Counted from the stretch's first letter, positions 35,711-44,388 are shown. The stretch is DNA of 64,000 bases from Actinoplanes philippinensis (GCF_900113015.1 NZ_FONV01000020.1:62001-126000), one strand, 5' to 3'. Notes: a model not told the origin generated them from the letters alone. Program-made: numbers and translations.

Positions 35711-35794
35711 GCGGGAGCGCCGACGCAGGAGAGTCGGGACCGGCTGTAAACCGGTTGCTTCGCTGAGCGGGTTCGAATCCCGCCTCCCGCACCA
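35711..35794 (+). tRNA. tRNA-Tyr (anticodon GTA), CCA encoded
   Basis: Acceptor GCGGGAG/CTCCCGC is followed by A and an encoded CCA (35792-35794). Anticodon stem ACCGG/CCGGT is perfect around CTGTAAA, with GTA at 35746-35748. The T-arm is GCGGG-TTCGAAT-CCCGC. The variable arm (TGCTTCGCTGA) is short for a class II tRNA-Tyr. Position 8 is C instead of U, and the D-stem can extend to CCGAC/GTCGG, so the usual U8-A14 contact is missing. Third gene of the cluster. Confidence 0.88.
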
Positions 35795-35812
35795 CCCCCG
35801 CCCCGGCGCCCG

Positions 35813-36538
35813 TCACTTGACCAGCGACGTGGTCCGGGCCAGCGGATACTCCAGGATGCACTGCACGCCACGGTCCTGCCGCCAGCCGGCCTCGTCCTCC
35901 GGGAACAGGTAGTAGACCTCCAGGTCGGCGTTGTCCGCGGTGTCGTAGGGCTCGAACGCCGTACCGCAGCGCTCCTCGCTCTCCTTCTCGACGGCCGCCA
36001 GGCCGGGGAAGGCGCCGGCCGGGAACTGGAAGGAGTGGTAGACCTCGGCCCGGTGCGGCTGGGTGCAGGGCACCACCGGCATCTCGTAGACACGGTCCGC
36101 GTCGTCGAGGTCGCTTATGCAGTCGCCCCTCTTCAGGTCGGTCGCGTCGACGGTCTCGATCCCGGCCACCCGGTCGCGCACCACGCCCAGGACCACCCCG
36201 GTGACGATCACCACCGAGATCACCAGGGTGACGCCGGAGACGACCAGCGCCGCGACGGCGAGCCCGAAACCCTGCTGCGGCCGGCGCCGGATCTGGACCA
36301 GCGCGGCGATGCCGAGGCCGAAACCGAGGGCGGTGCCGAGGAACGGGCCGCCACAGACGCTGGCCACCAGCGCGCCGATCGCCAGCCCGTTGGGGCCGGG
36401 CGGCGGCATCGGAGGCGGATATCCAGGAAACGGCGCGAACTGCGGGGGGACGTATGTTTGCGGCGGAAGATCACTGGCGGTGTACGGCGGGCCGTACGGC
36501 GGGGGCGGTGAGGGGTCGGGCGGGACCTGGTTGTGCAC
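35813..36538 (-). CDS. DUF4190/septum-formation-type membrane protein
   Basis: A 241-residue protein. A Pro/Tyr-rich cytoplasmic N-terminus (about 45 residues) precedes two hydrophobic segments in LAIGALVASVCGGPFLGTALGFGLGIAALVQIRRRP..GFGLAVAALVVSGVTLVISVVIVTGVVLG, which is the DUF4190 pattern. The C-terminal extracellular part (LKRGDCISDLDDADRVYEMPVVPCTQPHRAEVYHSF and a later ERCGTAFEPYD) matches the actinobacterial septum-formation family domain with conserved cysteines. Role unknown; membrane-anchored with the domain outside the cell. Confidence 0.8.
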   Translation of the reverse strand: MHNQVPPDPSPPPPYGPPYTASDLPPQTYVPPQFAPFPGYPPPMPPPGPNGLAIGALVASVCGGPFLGTALGFGLGIAALVQIRRRPQQGFGLAVAALVVSGVTLVISVVIVTGVVLGVVRDRVAGIETVDATDLKRGDCISDLDDADRVYEMPVVPCTQPHRAEVYHSFQFPAGAFPGLAAVEKESEERCGTAFEPYDTADNADLEVYYLFPEDEAGWRQDRGVQCILEYPLARTTSLVK

Positions 36539-36632
36539 GCACGCACCGTAGTGCCCGGCGCGGCCCCTGTCGATCGCGGCGGCGCGGTATACGCCGGTGC
36601 GGCCGGGGATCGCCCGGCCGCACCGGCCCCCT

Positions 36633-38165
36633 CTACCCGGTAATGCAGGAGACGATGCGCGGGCGGGCGGAGCTGTTCCCGTTCATCATCGTCGTGAAGC
36701 CGAACGTGGTGCCGCTGCCGTCGGGACGGACGGTCAGCGTGGTCCCGTTCGACGTGAAGGCGCCGCTCCAGGTGGTGGTGACCTGCTGCGGGGCGGTGAC
36801 GGCGACGGTCACCGTCCAGTTGGCGGCGCCGGTGACCGTGACGGTCGTGTTGTAGCGGTCGCCCCAGACGGTTCCCGGGGTGATCGAGGCGGAGCAGGAG
36901 CCGGGAGAAGGCGGTGAGGACGGCGGCGGCGAGGACGGGCCACCGGTCAGGTTCGGGGTCGGCCACGAGCGCCACTGCGACAGGTGGCCCTGCTTGCGGG
37001 CGGCGACGCGGAACGTACCCGTGCTGCTCCCGGTCTTGAGAAGGAAGGCCTGGATGTTCTGCTGGAGCGGGCCGCGCCACTCGTTGCGGGACGCGCAGTG
37101 GGTGCCGTCGCTGACGTCGGACCAGTAGCTGATGTTGCCACCCGCGCCGAGCGCCTTGTAGATCTCGGCCCCGCCGAGCGCGGCGACGCTGCCGGACCGG
37201 GCGGCGAGCCAGTCGACGTGCGGGTTCTCCATGATGAACAGTCCGCGGGGCGCGACCAGGCCGACCAGTTCGTGGGTGTCGACGGGCAGGGTGTTCGGGT
37301 TGCCGGTGTAGGAGCTGAACGCGTCACCGAGCCATGGCTGCTCGCCGTAGGCGCTGCTCAGCGGTTGCGCGCCGGACTCGCCGGGCACGCCGCGCACGAT
37401 GGGGACACCGGCGGTGCCCGACTCGATCGGCATGGTGAGGGCGAGCCGCTGGTCGAACGCGCCGGCCGCGAACGCGCCCTTGCCGTAGCGGGAGCACCCG
37501 GTGACGCCCATCGCGTCGGCGCGCAGGACCGATCCGCCGGACTGCTCGACGACGTCGATGAGCCGGCTGACGCCCCACGCCCAGGCCATCAGGATGCCGG
37601 TGCTGCTGGTGGAGCCGTAGAGCGTGTAGAAGGCACCCTGTTTGTTCGAACGGCCGGTGCCCTCCTTGCCGACGGCGAGCGGGTCGAAACTGATCACCGC
37701 GGCGCCGGCGTTGCGGATGGTGGCGGTGTCGGCGCCGAAACCCCCGAAGACCACGACGGCGGGGTACGGCGCGGAGCCGGTCGTGGGCAGCTGGACGCTC
37801 GCCGAGAAACTGGCGGTGCGCCCCTGGTCGGTGACGGTGACGGTGATCGACGAGGTGCTGACGGCGCCGGTGACGGTGGCCGGGCGAGCGGGTTTCTGGC
37901 CGTAGACGTGGCGCTCGGCCATCTCCCGGATCTCGGCGCGGCGGCATCGCCAGTCGCCGGTGGTGGTGATCCGGGTGCCGTCGATGCGGGTGAACGGGTC
38001 GGGCAGCTGGGCGGTGCCGACGGCGGGTGAGGCGGCGACGGGACAGTCGGCGCCGTCGTCCTCGACGGCGGCCGCGTGGGCGGAGGTGGGGACGGCGAAC
38101 ACGGCCGCGGCGGCGGCGAGGACCGTTGCCGCGATCATGCCGGCTCTCGTGCGGAGCTGTGTCAC
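36633..38165 (-). CDS. secreted glucuronoyl esterase (CE15) with C-terminal CBM2
   Basis: A 510-residue secreted enzyme. The signal region is MIAATVLAAAAAVFAVPTSAHAA. The alpha/beta-hydrolase core has the CE15 nucleophile motif GVTGCSRYGKGAFAAGAFD, with Ser in GCSRxGK. Later are PIESGTAGVP and the catalytic His region DGTHCASRNEWRGP. CE15 enzymes cleave ester bonds between lignin and glucuronoxylan. A Pro/Ser linker leads to a C-terminal CBM2 (CSASITPGTVWGDRYNTTVTVT). GTG 38165 is chosen because GAAGGAG lies about seven bases upstream. No CebR box is seen here. It complements the CBM2 hydrolase at 25.4 kb. Confidence 0.87.
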   Translation of the reverse strand: MTQLRTRAGMIAATVLAAAAAVFAVPTSAHAAAVEDDGADCPVAASPAVGTAQLPDPFTRIDGTRITTTGDWRCRRAEIREMAERHVYGQKPARPATVTGAVSTSSITVTVTDQGRTASFSASVQLPTTGSAPYPAVVVFGGFGADTATIRNAGAAVISFDPLAVGKEGTGRSNKQGAFYTLYGSTSSTGILMAWAWGVSRLIDVVEQSGGSVLRADAMGVTGCSRYGKGAFAAGAFDQRLALTMPIESGTAGVPIVRGVPGESGAQPLSSAYGEQPWLGDAFSSYTGNPNTLPVDTHELVGLVAPRGLFIMENPHVDWLAARSGSVAALGGAEIYKALGAGGNISYWSDVSDGTHCASRNEWRGPLQQNIQAFLLKTGSSTGTFRVAARKQGHLSQWRSWPTPNLTGGPSSPPPSSPPSPGSCSASITPGTVWGDRYNTTVTVTGAANWTVTVAVTAPQQVTTTWSGAFTSNGTTLTVRPDGSGTTFGFTTMMNGNSSARPRIVSCITG

Positions 38166-38310
38166 GGGGGCGCTCCTTCCCGGGATGGCGAGAGCACTGG
38201 CCGTGACGTTACGAAGATGTATCGGGGAATTCAAGTGCGTGAATGAAGTGAGCCGCCGGAAGTCTCGCTGAAACTTTCGCCATCTGGCAGAAGTTCCATG
38301 CGCCGAAAAG

Positions 38311-38345
38311 GATCAGCGCCGGCCCGGGCGGGCTCGGCGCTGATC
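38311..38345 (-). terminator. intrinsic terminator of the glycosyltransferase gene
   Basis: GATCAGCGCC (38311-38320) and GGCGCTGATC (38336-38345) form a perfect 10-bp stem with a GC-rich loop. On the minus strand it lies 13 bases beyond the glycosyltransferase stop and is followed by CCTTTTCGG, a short U-run. It separates that gene from the esterase gene downstream on the same strand. Confidence 0.75.
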
Positions 38346-38358
38346 GGCGGAGGAGGAG

Positions 38359-39543
38359 TCAGCCGGCGGCGAGTTCCCTCGTCACTCGCCGGAACAGCTC
38401 GTCCCACTGGGCCGCGATGACCGGCATCTCGTAGCCGGCGGCGGTCACCCGGGCCGCGGTGCCGAAGCTCTCCCGGTCCTCGGGGCTGTCCATCACGCGG
38501 ATCAGGCCGGCAGCCAGGCCGGGCACGTCCTCGGCCGGGACGAGCAGCCCGTTGACCCCGTCCTCGACCACGTCGGCCGGGCCGGTCGGGCAGTCGAACG
38601 CCACCACCGGCAGCCCGGCGCCCATCGCCTCCAGCAGCACCATCGGCAGGCCCTCCTTGCGCGAGGAGAGCACGAAGACCGACGCCTTGGCGAACTCGGC
38701 GTCCAGGGTGCGCGACACGCCCCGCAGCTTGACCACATCACCGAGGCCGCGCTCGGCGATCTGCTCGGCCAGCCGCTTGCGCAGTTTGCCCTCGCCGAAG
38801 ATGTGCAGCTGCCAGGCCGGGTGCCGCTCGCGGACCGCCACCCACGCGTCGATGAGCAGGTCGAACCCCTTCTGCCGGAACAGCCGGCCGGCCGCCACGA
38901 CGACCTTCGCCCGCTCGTCCGCGGGCGGCGCCGTGTGCGGCGGGATGCCGTTCGGGATCCGGGTGAGGCTCACCTTGTCGCCGACCGCGGCGCGATAGGA
39001 CTCCAGGTCGGCGTGGGTCAGCACGGTCACCGCGTCGAGCTTGGGATAGGCGCGGACGATCTGGGCCTTCAGCTTCGGCTTGTAGCTGCTGAAGTTCATG
39101 TGGTCCTGACCGATCCTGGTCACCCGCCGAGGGCCGAACCAGGCGGACAGCAGATTCAGGGCGGGCCGCGTGCTGATCAGGATCCCGTCGGTCTGCGACC
39201 GCATGTACCGGATGATCTTCAGGTCGACCATCGGGTCCCAGCGGTTGTACCGGAAGTCCCGGCCGTGCGGCAGCGGGTTGGGCAGCGCGCGGGCCCGATG
39301 CGACAGCCGGCGGCGGCGCTCGGGCTTGCCGGTCCATCGCAGACCGTCCTGACGCAGGTCGGTCACCGACACCAGCCGGACCCGCGGGTCGAGGGGGAAG
39401 GCCGGCGTCTCGGCGGTGCGGAAGATGCTGCCGATCTCGACGTCATGGGTGGCACACAGCGCGTTGGCCTGATTGAAGACCGTACGGATCGTGCCGCCGA
39501 CCCCGTACGCGTTGTGCAACAGATACCTGATCTTCACGCGCAC
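38359..39543 (-). CDS. GT4-family glycosyltransferase
   Basis: A 394-residue GT-B enzyme. N-terminal domain begins VKIRYLLHNAYGVGGTIRTVFNQANAL. The C-terminal domain has the donor-binding segments VVVAAGRLFRQKGFDLLIDAWVAV, HIFGEGKLRKRLAEQIAERGLGDVVKLRG and the E-x7-E motif region SSRKEGLPMVLLEAMGAGLPVVAFDCPTGPADVVEDG. This is the retaining GT4 pattern using an NDP-sugar. Product unknown; teichoic acid, polysaccharide or glycolipid synthesis are options. Start is GTG 39543 or the GTG two codons later (39537). Confidence 0.88.
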   Translation of the reverse strand: MRVKIRYLLHNAYGVGGTIRTVFNQANALCATHDVEIGSIFRTAETPAFPLDPRVRLVSVTDLRQDGLRWTGKPERRRRLSHRARALPNPLPHGRDFRYNRWDPMVDLKIIRYMRSQTDGILISTRPALNLLSAWFGPRRVTRIGQDHMNFSSYKPKLKAQIVRAYPKLDAVTVLTHADLESYRAAVGDKVSLTRIPNGIPPHTAPPADERAKVVVAAGRLFRQKGFDLLIDAWVAVRERHPAWQLHIFGEGKLRKRLAEQIAERGLGDVVKLRGVSRTLDAEFAKASVFVLSSRKEGLPMVLLEAMGAGLPVVAFDCPTGPADVVEDGVNGLLVPAEDVPGLAAGLIRVMDSPEDRESFGTAARVTAAGYEMPVIAAQWDELFRRVTRELAAG

Positions 39544-39702
39544 AACCTAGATACCGCTGTCAATCAGCTGTGAATCGCCGCATGGTCCCCGCACATCCGG
39601 TAGCCGTCGGCGATGACAGAGCAACCGTGAGTCACCGAGGAGTCCCGAGTTCTGCGTCCTGCACGTTGCCGAGCGGGGCCCGTCTCGCTACGGTTCCGGT
39701 TC

Positions 39703-40527
39703 GTGAGCAGGATTCTCGTTCTCGGTGGCGGCGGCGTGACCGGCATCGCCTGGCATCTCGGGCTGATCTGCGGCCTGCAGCGCGCCGGCGTGTTCCTCGG
39801 CGACGCCGACACCGTCATCGGCACGTCCGCCGGATCCGTCGTCGGCACCGGCCTCGCCGCCGGCGTCGACGTCGAGGCCGCCGTGGCCCTCCAGCGGGAG
39901 CCGGCCACCGACCCGACCCGCACCGGCCCCGCCCGCGGCGCCGAGTGGCTCACCGCGATGGCGGTGCTGCTCGACCCGTCGGTCCCGCCGCTGCAGGCCC
40001 GCGCCCGGGTCGGGGCGATGGCGCTGGCCGCCGGGCTCGACGAGCAGCGGTATCTGGCCCGGATGGCCGAGCTGGTGCCGGTCACCGAGTGGCCGGAGCG
40101 AGACCTGCGGATCGTGGTCGTCGACGCGGCCGACGGGCGGGACGTGGTGCTCGACTCCGCGTCCGGGGTGCCGCTGCTGCGGGCGGTGGCGGCCAGCTGT
40201 GCCGTACCCGGTCTGATGCCCCCGGTCACCATCGGCGACCGCCGCTACATCGACGGTGGGGTGCGCCTCGGCGCCGGGGCCGACCTGGCCGCCGGCGCCG
40301 AGCGTCTGGTCGTGATCGCCCCGCTCGCGGCGATCGGCCGGGACCGGATCGTCGAGGAGATCGCCTCCACCGGCGCCGCGAAGACCCTGCTCATCGAGCC
40401 CGACCAGGAGGCGCTCACCGCGTTCGGCCCGAACTTCATGGACGTCTCGCGGCGGCCCGCGGCGGTGTCGGCCGGGCTGCGGCAGGGTTCGGCACTTGCC
40501 GACACGGTGCGGTCGGTCTGGACCTAG
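39703..40527 (+). CDS. patatin-like phospholipase
   Basis: A 274-residue protein with the patatin signature: oxyanion loop VLGGGGVTGIAWHLGLI, nucleophile GTSAGSVVGTG (G-x-S-x-G) and catalytic Asp in YIDGGVRLGA. It is the short bacterial form with the Ser-Asp dyad intact and no signal peptide. Start is GTG 39703. The stop TAG lies within the -10 box of the TPR gene that follows. Confidence 0.88.
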   Translation: MSRILVLGGGGVTGIAWHLGLICGLQRAGVFLGDADTVIGTSAGSVVGTGLAAGVDVEAAVALQREPATDPTRTGPARGAEWLTAMAVLLDPSVPPLQARARVGAMALAAGLDEQRYLARMAELVPVTEWPERDLRIVVVDAADGRDVVLDSASGVPLLRAVAASCAVPGLMPPVTIGDRRYIDGGVRLGAGADLAAGAERLVVIAPLAAIGRDRIVEEIASTGAAKTLLIEPDQEALTAFGPNFMDVSRRPAAVSAGLRQGSALADTVRSVWT

Positions 40528-40537
40528 ACTGCCGGGC

Positions 40538-42013
40538 GTGACGACTGTGCCCGCCCCGGCCGACATCGCATTCGCGCTGCTGCGTGAGGGCCGCTTCGGC
40601 GACGCCGAGACCGTGATGCTCCGCGAGGTCGAGGCGGTCACCGCCCGGCACGGACAGGGCAGCATCGAGTGGGCGTCGGCGCAGTGCGACCTCGGCAACG
40701 TGCTGCTCCAGGCCGGGCAGCTGGGCCGCGCCGTCGACTGCTACCGGCAGGCCGCCGCGGTCGCGCCCCGTGGCCACGACTCGCAGAAGGATCAGCTGAC
40801 CTACCGCCTCAATGTGGGCCTGGCGCTCCGGATGGCCGGGCGGCTCGACGAGGCCGAGGCGGAGCTGCGCAAGGGCGCCGAGGAGCGGCTCGCGTTCTAC
40901 GGGCGCGACCACGCGGGTCACGCGTTCGGCCTGGAGCCACTGGCGTCGCTCCTGCTGGAGCGCGGTGACGTGGCCGCCGCCCGGCAGGTCGTGGAGGAGA
41001 CGGTCGCCAACTTCTGGAGCAACGGCCACGAGCGGGTCGCCCCGGCGCTGGCCCTGCGCGCGGCCGTGGTGCTGGCCGGCGGCAGCGGCGAGCCGCCGTT
41101 CCCGGCCCTCGACCAGCTTCCCGACCACGTCGTCGAGCAGATCGCGCACAGCACCGGCCAACTGCCGGTCGAGGACGGCACGGCCCGCAAGCGGCTGCTG
41201 ACCGCGCTGGCCGCCGCCCTCGAGGAGCGTCTCGGCCCCGACCATCCCGGCACCCTCGGCGCGTTGTCGGCGCTGGCCAACGCGAGCCACGACGCCGGCG
41301 ACGAGACCGGCCGGGTCGACGTGATCACCCGGATCCTGGCCGCCCACGACCGGCAGGGGCGGCAGGAGGAGGCGCTGGCGGCGGCGCTCGGCCTCGCCAT
41401 GGCGCTGGACGACGCCGGGGACACCGAGGGATCGCTGCGCACCTACGCGTCGGCGCACGAGCGGGCCGGGCGGATCGGCCGGCCCGAGGTGCAGAGCCAG
41501 GTGCTGCGCAACTGGGGTCTGGCGCTCAAGGAGGCGGGCCGGCCGGGTCCCGCCGAGCAGCGGATGACCGAGGCGCTGGAGGTGGCCCGCCGCGGCGCCG
41601 ACCACGAGACCGTCGGCCGGGCCGGGGTCGCACTCGGCCTGTTCCTGCAGCACGAGGGCCGGCTCGAGGAGGCGCGGACCACCCTCGAGGCGGCGCTGGC
41701 CGTGATGGACCCGGTGCACCGGGACGCCATCGTCGGCCGCAGCCACCTCGGCGCCGTCCTCGACGGCCGCACCTGTGGCTGCGGCGACATGCCGGAGACG
41801 ATCGCCGCCGCGTTCCGCGAATTCGTGCTCACCCGCCTGCCCGCCGGCCTGCTCGACCGGCTCGACGTGGCGATCGTCGACGGCGACTTCAAAATCGACG
41901 TGCACCTGAAGCGGGAGCCTGCCGAGGCCGAGATCAACCGGCTCAACGAGGTGTTCGGCACCGCGCAGGCCGAGTTCCGGCACCGGCTCAGCGACTCCCG
42001 GTACGCGGGCTGA
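40538..42013 (+). CDS. tetratricopeptide-repeat protein
   Basis: A 491-residue cytosolic TPR protein with many helix pairs, for example ASAQCDLGNVLLQAGQLGRAVDCYRQAAAVAP, LTYRLNVGLALRMAGRLDEAEAELRKGAEERL and GVALGLFLQHEGRLEEARTTLEAAL. A conserved cysteine cluster TCGCGDMPETIAAAF comes before a C-terminal domain of about 70 residues that I do not recognise. TAGACT lies seven bases before GTG 40538, indicating a leaderless start. Probably a scaffold; partner unknown. Overlaps the convergent response-regulator gene by 26 bases. Confidence 0.82.
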   Translation: MTTVPAPADIAFALLREGRFGDAETVMLREVEAVTARHGQGSIEWASAQCDLGNVLLQAGQLGRAVDCYRQAAAVAPRGHDSQKDQLTYRLNVGLALRMAGRLDEAEAELRKGAEERLAFYGRDHAGHAFGLEPLASLLLERGDVAAARQVVEETVANFWSNGHERVAPALALRAAVVLAGGSGEPPFPALDQLPDHVVEQIAHSTGQLPVEDGTARKRLLTALAAALEERLGPDHPGTLGALSALANASHDAGDETGRVDVITRILAAHDRQGRQEEALAAALGLAMALDDAGDTEGSLRTYASAHERAGRIGRPEVQSQVLRNWGLALKEAGRPGPAEQRMTEALEVARRGADHETVGRAGVALGLFLQHEGRLEEARTTLEAALAVMDPVHRDAIVGRSHLGAVLDGRTCGCGDMPETIAAAFREFVLTRLPAGLLDRLDVAIVDGDFKIDVHLKREPAEAEINRLNEVFGTAQAEFRHRLSDSRYAG

Positions 42014-42656
42014 GCAGCCCCGACTCGTAGGCGAAGACCACCAGCTGCGCACGATCCCGGGCCCGCAGTTTGGTCATCGCCCGGTTCACGTGGGTCTTCG
42101 CCGTCCACGGGCTGATCACCATGCTCGTGGCGATCTCGTCGTTGGACAGGCCGCGCGCCGCCAGCACCACCGCTTCGCGCTCCCGGTTGGTCAGCTCGGC
42201 CACGAACCGGTTGACCCCGCCGCCGGGCGGCTCGTTGACGTAGCGGCTGATCAGCATCCGGGTCACCGACGGGGCCAGCAGCGCGTCGCCGCGGGCCGCG
42301 ACCCGTACCGCGTGCAGGAAGTCCTCGGGGGTGATGTCCTTGACCAGGAAGCCCGCCGCGCCGGCCCGCAACGCCTGGAAGACGTGCTCGTCGTGGCCGT
42401 AGTTGGTGAGGATCACCACGCGGACCGCGGCGAGAGCCGGGTCCGCGGCGATCCGCCGGGTCGTCTCGATGCCGTCCATCACCGGCATCTGGATGTCGAC
42501 GAGCGCCAGGTCCGGCCGGTGCAGGCGGGCCAGGTCCACGCCCTGCCTGCCGTCGGCGGCCTCGGCGACCACCGCGATGTCGTCCTCGGCCTCCAGCAGC
42601 GCCCGGAAGCCGCTGCGCAACAGCGGCTGGTCGTCGACGAGCAGGACCCGGATCAT
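41988..42656 (-). CDS. NarL/LuxR-family response regulator
   Basis: A 222-residue regulator. Receiver: IRVLLVDDQPLLRSGFRALLEAEDDI, phospho-Asp in LALVDIQMPVMDGIET, Lys in FLVKDITPED. DNA-binding part: LTNREREAVVLAARGLSNDEIATSMVISPWTAKTHVNRAMTKLRARDRAQLVVFAYESGLL. Its ATG overlaps the kinase stop by four bases (ATGA), so the pair is translationally coupled. Targets are not evident nearby. Confidence 0.92.
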   Translation of the reverse strand: MIRVLLVDDQPLLRSGFRALLEAEDDIAVVAEAADGRQGVDLARLHRPDLALVDIQMPVMDGIETTRRIAADPALAAVRVVILTNYGHDEHVFQALRAGAAGFLVKDITPEDFLHAVRVAARGDALLAPSVTRMLISRYVNEPPGGGVNRFVAELTNREREAVVLAARGLSNDEIATSMVISPWTAKTHVNRAMTKLRARDRAQLVVFAYESGLLSPRTGSR

Positions 42657-43768
42657 CCGACACGCTCCAGCGGCAGCTCCGCCTGCACGGTGAACCCGCC
42701 CCCGCTGCGCGGCTCGGCCCGCAACCGGCCGCCGAGAGCCGTCACCCGCTCCCGCATCCCGAGCAGCCCGACCCCCGGCACCGGTGGCACACCCGGGGTC
42801 GCGGCGCCGTCGTCGTCGACCCGGATCGCCAGCGCGTCCGGCCGGTAGTCGATGTGGACGGTCGCGGTCGACGCCGCGCCGTGGCGGGCCGTGTTCGTCA
42901 GCGACTCCTGCACGATCCGGTACGCCGTACGCCCCACCGCCTCCGGCACCTCGCCCCGCTCCCCCGCGATCGTCAGCTCGGTGCGCAACCCGATGCCCTC
43001 CGCCCCGGCCAGCAGCTCCGCCAGCTGGTCCAGGCCGCCCGGCGGCGTGTCGCCGTCCTGCCGCAACGTGTCCAGAGTGGCCCGCAGCTCCCGGGTCGCG
43101 GCCCGGCCCGCCTGCTGGATCGCCACCAGCGCCTCCGGCACCTGCTCGCCCCGCTTGCGGGCCAGATGCACGGCCACCTCCGACTGCACCTTGATGATCG
43201 AGATCTGGTGGGTCAGCGAGTCGTGCAGCTCCCGGGCGATGTGCAGCCGCTCCTGCGTGGCCCGGAGCCGGGCCGTCTCCTCCCGCGTCCGCTCCGCCTC
43301 GTCGGCACGGCGCTCGGCCTGCCGCAACGCCTCCCCCGCGAACCCGGCCGCCACCAGCCAGGCCAGCTCCAGCACCCCGCGGGCCTGCGCGAACGCCTCC
43401 CGGACCGCTTGCCTGGCCGCCTCCTCGGCCGGCGACACCAGCACCGCGAGCGGCAGCGCGGCCAGCATCACCACGGCCGCCGCGGACGTCACCCGCCGAT
43501 GGCCGGCACGGAAACCGCCGTACACCGCGACGAGGAAGGCCAGCGCCGGCACCGCCACCCCCAGCGCGGTGTAGCCGACGACACACAGCCCGGTCACGGC
43601 CAGCACCACCACCGGCGCCCGGCGCAGCGCCGCCAGCACCAGGCCACTCGCGACCACCAGCACACAGCCGACCACGTCGAGGACCGTCACCGGGTGGTGC
43701 CGGCCGAGCGCGGTGGTCAGCAACGCGCCGGCCACACCGACCGCGATCAGCCAGTTCGCCATCCGCAT
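42653..43768 (-). CDS. NarL-type sensor histidine kinase
   Basis: A 371-residue kinase with four to five membrane helices in the first 130 residues and a HisKA_3 box RLHIARELHDSLTHQISIIKVQSEVAVHLA with phospho-His. The HATPase has TAYRIVQESLTNTARHG and VPGVGLLGMRERVTALGG. No large extracellular sensor is present, so it probably senses membrane state. Coupled to the response regulator that follows. Starts at 43768 or at the ATG two codons later (MANWL). Confidence 0.9.
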   Translation of the reverse strand: MRMANWLIAVGVAGALLTTALGRHHPVTVLDVVGCVLVVASGLVLAALRRAPVVVLAVTGLCVVGYTALGVAVPALAFLVAVYGGFRAGHRRVTSAAAVVMLAALPLAVLVSPAEEAARQAVREAFAQARGVLELAWLVAAGFAGEALRQAERRADEAERTREETARLRATQERLHIARELHDSLTHQISIIKVQSEVAVHLARKRGEQVPEALVAIQQAGRAATRELRATLDTLRQDGDTPPGGLDQLAELLAGAEGIGLRTELTIAGERGEVPEAVGRTAYRIVQESLTNTARHGAASTATVHIDYRPDALAIRVDDDGAATPGVPPVPGVGLLGMRERVTALGGRLRAEPRSGGGFTVQAELPLERVG

Positions 43769-43938
43769 ACGCGAACCATAACGCCGGCAAGAGCTGAGAA
43801 AAGTACCGCAAATGCAGTAGCAGACCGGATGATCGTACGATCGGAGAAGTCCTCGACCGCACCATCACCGCCCCGCCCGCGCCGCGCGAGCAGCAGCCCG
43901 GTCCCGGCCGCGACGCGGCCGCCGGGCCGGTTGCCCAC

Positions 43939-44388
43939 TCACCACCCGAACGCCGCACGCAGCGCCGCGAACTGCCGTTTCGTCAGAAACGACGGGTTGG
44001 CGCCCTGCGGCTGCCGCAACACCTCGAGTCCCGCCAGCTCGTCGTGCGCGCGCAATTCGTCACGCCCGGTCCACGCCGCCGGCGCGGCGATCGTCAGGTC
44101 CAGCGGCAGTTCCCAGCCGTCACCGTCCGTGCGTGGCCGGGCCGGGCCGAGCAGCCGCCCGCGGCCCCAGACGCCGTAGGTGACGTCCCGCCGCCGGCTG
44201 CCGCTGCCCCAGAAGAGCACCGGCTGACCGGCGGCCGTCAGATCCAGCCGGTAACCGGGCCGCACACACCATCTGTCGATCCGGGGCTCCCGGGCGAACC
44301 GGCCGAGCAGATCGTTCCGGTCGGCGTTGCCCCTGATCAGCCACGCCCCCAGATCCGTGGCGGTGATCAGCCGTCCCCGGTCAGTCAC
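43939..44388 (-). CDS. EVE-like (PUA fold) domain protein
   Basis: A 150-residue protein that appears to be a single EVE-type domain: TDLGAWLIRGNADRNDLLGRF, IDRWCVRPGYRLDLTAAGQPVLFWGSG and DVTYGVWGRGRLLG follow the N-W-L-x-x-G-N, W-x-V, and D-x-V-x-x-W patterns of EVE domains. EVE/PUA domains bind modified bases and occur in modification-dependent restriction systems, but no nuclease or GTPase gene lies alongside. GTG 44388 overlaps the end of the small acidic gene (GTGACTGA), so it is coupled to it. The call is moderate because the match was judged by eye. Confidence 0.55.
   Translation of the reverse strand: MTDRGRLITATDLGAWLIRGNADRNDLLGRFAREPRIDRWCVRPGYRLDLTAAGQPVLFWGSGSRRRDVTYGVWGRGRLLGPARPRTDGDGWELPLDLTIAAPAAWTGRDELRAHDELAGLEVLRQPQGANPSFLTKRQFAALRAAFGW

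Noticed and set aside
35518..35794. tRNA cluster as an integration (att) site of a mobile element
   Set aside because: No integrase, no repeated tRNA 3' end and no change in base composition were seen on either side.
43747..43938. 63-codon minus-strand ORF beside the NarL-type kinase
   Set aside because: No ribosome-binding site and Arg/Gly-rich composition; it overlaps the kinase start.
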